Positions 6,119 through 8,447 of a stretch of 8,447 bases of DNA are shown here, in pieces. The position numbers and the translations under genes were made by a program. The DNA is taken from assembly GCA_029934675.1 (NCBI GenBank), contig JAOZLT010000060.1, forward strand, positions 1 to 8,447. Direction: 5' to 3'. The notes under the pieces were generated by a model. The model was given only the letters and a program-made list of their open reading frames with translations. It did no database searches and was not told the DNA's origin. Origin of the DNA: Candidatus Altimarinota bacterium. Lineage in GTDB: Bacteria > Patescibacteriota > Gracilibacteria > UM-FILTER-43-11. The stretch's first letter is position 1; every line of letters starts with the position of its first letter.

Positions 6119-6742
6119 ATGCCATCAGTAACAAAAGTAGATTCTAAAAAAGCAACCGCAAGCGCAAAAAAAGCAGTAAGTACAGCAAAGAACAAATTAC
6201 AAAATAATGCTGTTACGCAAGCAGCAAGTAGTGTTTTTAGTAAAATAAAGACCAAAACTGGCATTGATGCTAAAAAAGTAGATGCTTGGCAAGCAAAATG
6301 GATAGCACTACCAAAAAATCGCAAAAAATATGAGCACCTAACTGATGTCCCAGAAGTATTGGGTGAAGAAATTTTTGCTATGACTAATGATATCGTTGAC
6401 TTTTGCCAAGGTCAGGAGGGAGGAAAATCTAATGTATTTAAATCTATCAAAGAAAATGTTGGTGGGTTTTTAAAACATCCAGTCGCATTTCTAAAACAAA
6501 AAGGCGAAGAAGGTAAGAAAAAGGTTTTAGAAACAAAAAATATAGCAATCAAAAAGGCTAGTGAAGTTAAAAAGGCTACTAGTAAAGGTGCTGTTGCTAC
6601 CGATGGGTCAGGATTAAGCGGATTATTATCAAAAGCCAAAGCTGGCATGAAAGCTACGAAAGAAAAAGCAGCTAAAGTTAAAGACACTGCTATAAAAGCA
6701 AAGAATGTCGCAGTTAAAGCAAAAAGTGCTGTTAAAAAATAA
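6119..6742 (+). CDS. Lys/Ala-rich basic protein, histone H1-like tails, function unknown
   Basis: A 207-residue protein, about 44 of whose residues are lysine, with alanine, serine and threonine next. Residues 1-45 and 140-207 are low-complexity runs such as KKATASAKKAV and KAKNVAVKAKSAVKK, resembling the tails of histone H1 or the AK-rich tails of bacterial nucleoid proteins, and also the amphipathic 11-mer helices of LEA proteins. A less biased middle part (about 46-125, with DAWQAKWIALPKNRKKYEHL and one cysteine at about residue 95) may fold on its own. There is no signal peptide or membrane helix. DNA or RNA binding by the tails is the likeliest role but is inferred from composition only. 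It has the strongest promoter in the window, consistent with an abundant protein. Inverted repeats flank it. ATG at 6119 is the only sensible start. Confidence 0.8.
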   Translation: MPSVTKVDSKKATASAKKAVSTAKNKLQNNAVTQAASSVFSKIKTKTGIDAKKVDAWQAKWIALPKNRKKYEHLTDVPEVLGEEIFAMTNDIVDFCQGQEGGKSNVFKSIKENVGGFLKHPVAFLKQKGEEGKKKVLETKNIAIKKASEVKKATSKGAVATDGSGLSGLLSKAKAGMKATKEKAAKVKDTAIKAKNVAVKAKSAVKK

Positions 6743-6756
6743 TATAATTAGTCTCA

Positions 6757-6813
6757 AGTGCGAGTCACAAGGAAAAATACTTGAGGCTTGCGACTCGCAC
6801 TCGCACTATTTTT
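6757..6813 (+). terminator. Two-register hairpin followed by T5, probable terminator or leader switch
   Basis: agtgcgagtc (6757-6766) pairs perfectly with 6792-6801. Because actcgc is duplicated in the 3' arm, the first nine bases can pair equally well with 6799-6807, which is followed by attttt (6808-6813), the form of an intrinsic terminator. A third pairing, 6753-6758 with 6780-6785, excludes both. The structure lies 15 bases past the Lys/Ala-rich gene and ends at the ATG of the next gene. Confidence 0.5.
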
Positions 6814-7320
6814 ATGGAAAATATTGAAGATTCAAATGAGATTTTAAAGAAAGGACGTGAATTTGAAAATAAATTCCGTGAATCTGGTAACTCTACCAAA
6901 CTTAAAAAAGATTTTTTACCAGAAGAAGTTTTGAACGAACTTGGTTTTAAAAAAATCCATTTTAGCGAATTAGAAGAAAAACTCAAAAAAGCTCTCATGC
7001 TAAAAGATGCATTTAAGTGGTATGGATACCCAATTGATTTTGAAGGAAAGGTAGACGAGAAATACCATACTGTAATGACAAATAATGATGGTTCCATACT
7101 GTATTTTTTTCATAGGAAAGACAATGTTGGCAAAATTACATATGGATGTTCAAGGCTTGCAAAAATAAATGATGTTTATTATGTTGAACAATTAAGCCAC
7201 AATTTTAATATTGGGGAAATTATCTCATCAGTATCTCTTCAAGAAATTATTGCAAAAAAAACTGCAATAGGCGAACGATGCGGTCTTAATCATATCGAAA
7301 TATCATTAGATATAAAGTAG
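6814..7320 (+). CDS. Hypothetical soluble protein, family not recognised
   Basis: A 168-residue protein I cannot place. The upstream in-frame TTG at 6781 would add MRLATRTRTIF, which is merely translation of the GC-rich hairpin repeat, so the ATG at 6814 is chosen. Residues 1-30 and 45-65 are strongly charged and probably helical (ILKKGREFENKF, FSELEEKLKKALMLKDAF). The second half looks like an alternating alpha/beta fold: a KYHTVMTNNDGSILYFFHRKD stretch of beta character (about 88-108), then YYVEQLSHNFNIGEI and a final helix and strand. There is no signal peptide, membrane helix, cysteine-pair motif or obvious catalytic triad. Two cysteines (YGCSRL, ERCGLN) are isolated. Spacing to the Lys/Ala-rich gene is 71 bases and to the next gene 91. 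No clear promoter of its own: a TATAAT at 6743-6748 lacks a -35. Confidence 0.75.
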   Translation: MENIEDSNEILKKGREFENKFRESGNSTKLKKDFLPEEVLNELGFKKIHFSELEEKLKKALMLKDAFKWYGYPIDFEGKVDEKYHTVMTNNDGSILYFFHRKDNVGKITYGCSRLAKINDVYYVEQLSHNFNIGEIISSVSLQEIIAKKTAIGERCGLNHIEISLDIK

Positions 7321-7356
7321 TGAAATAATAAAATAACATGTTGGGGGAACAAATTA

Positions 7357-7385
7357 TTGCTTTTTTGGTCTATTTATGGTAAAAT
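7357..7385 (+). promoter_or_regulatory. Sigma70-like promoter of the RsbW-STAS fusion gene
   Basis: TTGCTT (7357-7362), 17 bases, TAAAAT (7380-7385) with TG at 7377-7378. The start is expected near 7392, leaving about 20 leader bases before the GTG and no Shine-Dalgarno sequence. An 8-base palindrome, aacatgtt (7335-7342), lies just upstream and could be an operator half, but nothing else supports that. Confidence 0.65.
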
Positions 7386-7411
7386 ATATAGATTGAATGT
7401 AACTAATATTT

Positions 7412-8281
7412 GTGTCTGAAAAACAAACAATACAATTCGTTGTTCCGGCCAATCTTCATAATTCTTCATTTGTAAGGCGAATTTCTGATGATGTACTTAA
7501 GAAAGCAAAGTTTTCTAAAGAGTGGTGCAATCGTCTGAAATTAGTTGCGGATGAGCTTTTTATGAATGCTGTGAAATATGGTTCGAATCCTGATAAGAGT
7601 GAAGTCTATATTACTTTTTCTTATGATGAAAACGAGATTAAATTTACGATCGAAGATGACGGCACTGGCTCTCAATCTATTTCCGTTGAAGAGCTTCAAA
7701 ATAAGATTCAACAAAATGAAAAAAATACAGATCTTGCGAGAACATCAGGGCGAGGACTTTCTATGATTACGAAACAATGGACGGATGGAATGGAAGTTAG
7801 TAAAAGTGAACGAGGGGGACTTGCTATTACATTTATAAAAAAAATTGAACCGGTTATGAAAGCTAAGACTGATGTATCTGTACAATCCGTTGTATCGCCA
7901 ACTCCCGTAACTCCACAGGTGGAAGGAATACACCATGCGGCGCATACTCAAACCTCTCCAAATAAGGCTACAGAATTTAGCAAGATACCTAAAAGTTGTT
8001 CAGTTCAAGAGTTTAAATTGTCCGGTGAAATTGATCAGTCTAATGTTATTGAGAAGACAACTCCCATTTTTGAATATGTGAAAACAATTCCCGCTGGATG
8101 TAGTTTGGTGTTGGATTTTTCCAACTTGAAATATATTAACAGTACTTTTATAGGCAGTCTTGCTTCTTGGTACACAACTATGCGCGGTAAAGGCGGATAC
8201 GTACGTTTGCTAAATGTGAACAACCAAATAAGGGAAATACTTGCTTTAGTCGGACTTACTGATTTGCTGGAAATAGCTTAG
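7412..8281 (+). CDS. RsbW/SpoIIAB-type anti-sigma ATPase fused to a STAS domain
   Basis: A 289-residue two-domain protein starting at GTG. Residues 1-145 are a GHKL ATPase of the anti-sigma kinase type: N box ADELFMNAVKYG (Glu48, Asn52), D-x-G-x-G at 82-86 (Asp83), and SGRGLSMI (112-119) with the closing strand GGLAITFIKK. A Pro/Thr/Ser-rich linker spans about 147-195. Residues 196-289 are a STAS domain (anti-anti-sigma, SpoIIAA/RsbV type): LSGEID, then LVLDFSNLKYINST at 232-245 and VGLTDLLEI at the end. In RsbV/SpoIIAA the phosphorylated serine lies in DSSG; here the aligned stretch is NSTFIG, making Thr245 or Ser244 the candidate acceptor. Normally kinase and substrate are separate proteins; here both are in one chain, so control in cis or through a third partner is possible. 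No sigma factor gene is in view. Own promoter 27 bases upstream. Confidence 0.88.
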   Translation: MSEKQTIQFVVPANLHNSSFVRRISDDVLKKAKFSKEWCNRLKLVADELFMNAVKYGSNPDKSEVYITFSYDENEIKFTIEDDGTGSQSISVEELQNKIQQNEKNTDLARTSGRGLSMITKQWTDGMEVSKSERGGLAITFIKKIEPVMKAKTDVSVQSVVSPTPVTPQVEGIHHAAHTQTSPNKATEFSKIPKSCSVQEFKLSGEIDQSNVIEKTTPIFEYVKTIPAGCSLVLDFSNLKYINSTFIGSLASWYTTMRGKGGYVRLLNVNNQIREILALVGLTDLLEIA

Positions 8282-8383
8282 CGTATTTCGCATTTTTGAT
8301 TTAATTTAATCTTCAAAAGCTAAAGTCTAAAACTAAAATTATTAAATTCTAATTAGTAATTAATCCACAATTTTTAAAAAATA
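8282..8383. other. Short AT-rich spacer
   Basis: A tiny gcg/cgc stem right after the stop (8281-8291) followed by attttt is too short to be a convincing terminator. The phrases atttttgatttaatttaatctt echo the repeat blocks. No clear promoter was found for the gene starting at 8384. Confidence 0.35.
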
Positions 8384-8447
8384 ATGAAATTTTTACGAGA
8401 TAGTTTAACAAAAAAGGCACTTTTTCTTTTCACAACGATGTTAGTCG
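8384..8447 (+). CDS. Start of an exported or membrane protein, cut by the window end
   Basis: From the ATG at 8384 the frame stays open for the last 21 codons: MKFLRDSLTKK, then the hydrophobic run ALFLFTTMLV. A short positively charged start followed by a hydrophobic core is typical of a signal peptide or first membrane helix. The function cannot be told. A neighbour of an RsbW-STAS protein is often a sensor or PP2C-type phosphatase with an N-terminal membrane part, but nothing visible shows that here. No Shine-Dalgarno sequence precedes the ATG. Confidence 0.5.
   Translation, partial: MKFLRDSLTKKALFLFTTMLV

Noticed and set aside
6412..6687. Minus-strand open frame of 91 codons inside the Lys/Ala-rich gene
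   Set aside because: Its hydrophobic Leu/Phe/Ala composition is simply what the reverse complement of AAA/GCA-rich codons yields; the same holds for the frame at 6082-6324.
6119..8281. A defence or toxin-antitoxin module made of the H1-like, orphan and RsbW-STAS genes
   Set aside because: There is no nuclease, toxin or sensor domain, no gene overlap, and separate promoters and a hairpin lie between the genes.

Overview
The window reads as a stretch of an AT-rich bacterial chromosome (by eye about one third G+C) using the standard bacterial code: TAA, TAG and TGA all end genes. Compact genes of simple domain make-up, a PolX polymerase without its PHP domain, a truncated secreted beta-propeller protein, start codons almost without Shine-Dalgarno sequences and spacers filled with degenerate repeats together suggest a member of the Candidate Phyla Radiation (Patescibacteria). 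That placement is an inference from style; no phylogenetic marker gene is present.

Layout. 1-720 (+) is the 3' end of a secreted beta-propeller protein with an eight-cysteine insert. 721-1027 is a repeat-filled spacer. Then come a TspO/MBR membrane protein (1028-1546), an RBBP9/YdeN-type serine hydrolase (1703-2239) and an FkbM-type methyltransferase (2319-3005), all on +. A hairpin-rich convergent spacer separates them from a minus-strand thioredoxin-like/CcdA fusion (3115-4368). A divergent spacer (4369-4748) holds a second copy of the 721-1027 repeat family and promoters for both neighbours. On + follow a PolX-type DNA polymerase (4749-5705), a 413-base spacer with a GC-rich island that looks like a decayed zinc-ribbon reading frame, a Lys/Ala-rich basic protein resembling histone H1 tails (6119-6742), an orphan protein (6814-7320), an RsbW-type ATPase fused to a STAS domain (7412-8281), and the first codons of a membrane or exported protein (8384 to the window end).

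How the genes relate. There is no clear operon; most genes have their own spacer and several have their own sigma70-like promoter. Two loose themes appear. The thiol-disulfide relay at 3115-4368 could serve exported cysteine-containing proteins such as the beta-propeller protein. The 7412-8281 fusion puts an anti-sigma-type kinase and its usual substrate domain in one chain, suggesting partner-switching regulation.

The points most worth a second look are the 12-nt inverted repeats around the Lys/Ala-rich gene (one arm also supplies its -35 box), a two-register hairpin ending at the start codon of the orphan gene, the GC-rich zinc-ribbon remnant, the RsbW-STAS fusion, and the lack of Shine-Dalgarno sequences with one apparently leaderless promoter. 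I did not find convincing evidence of a complete new multi-gene system.
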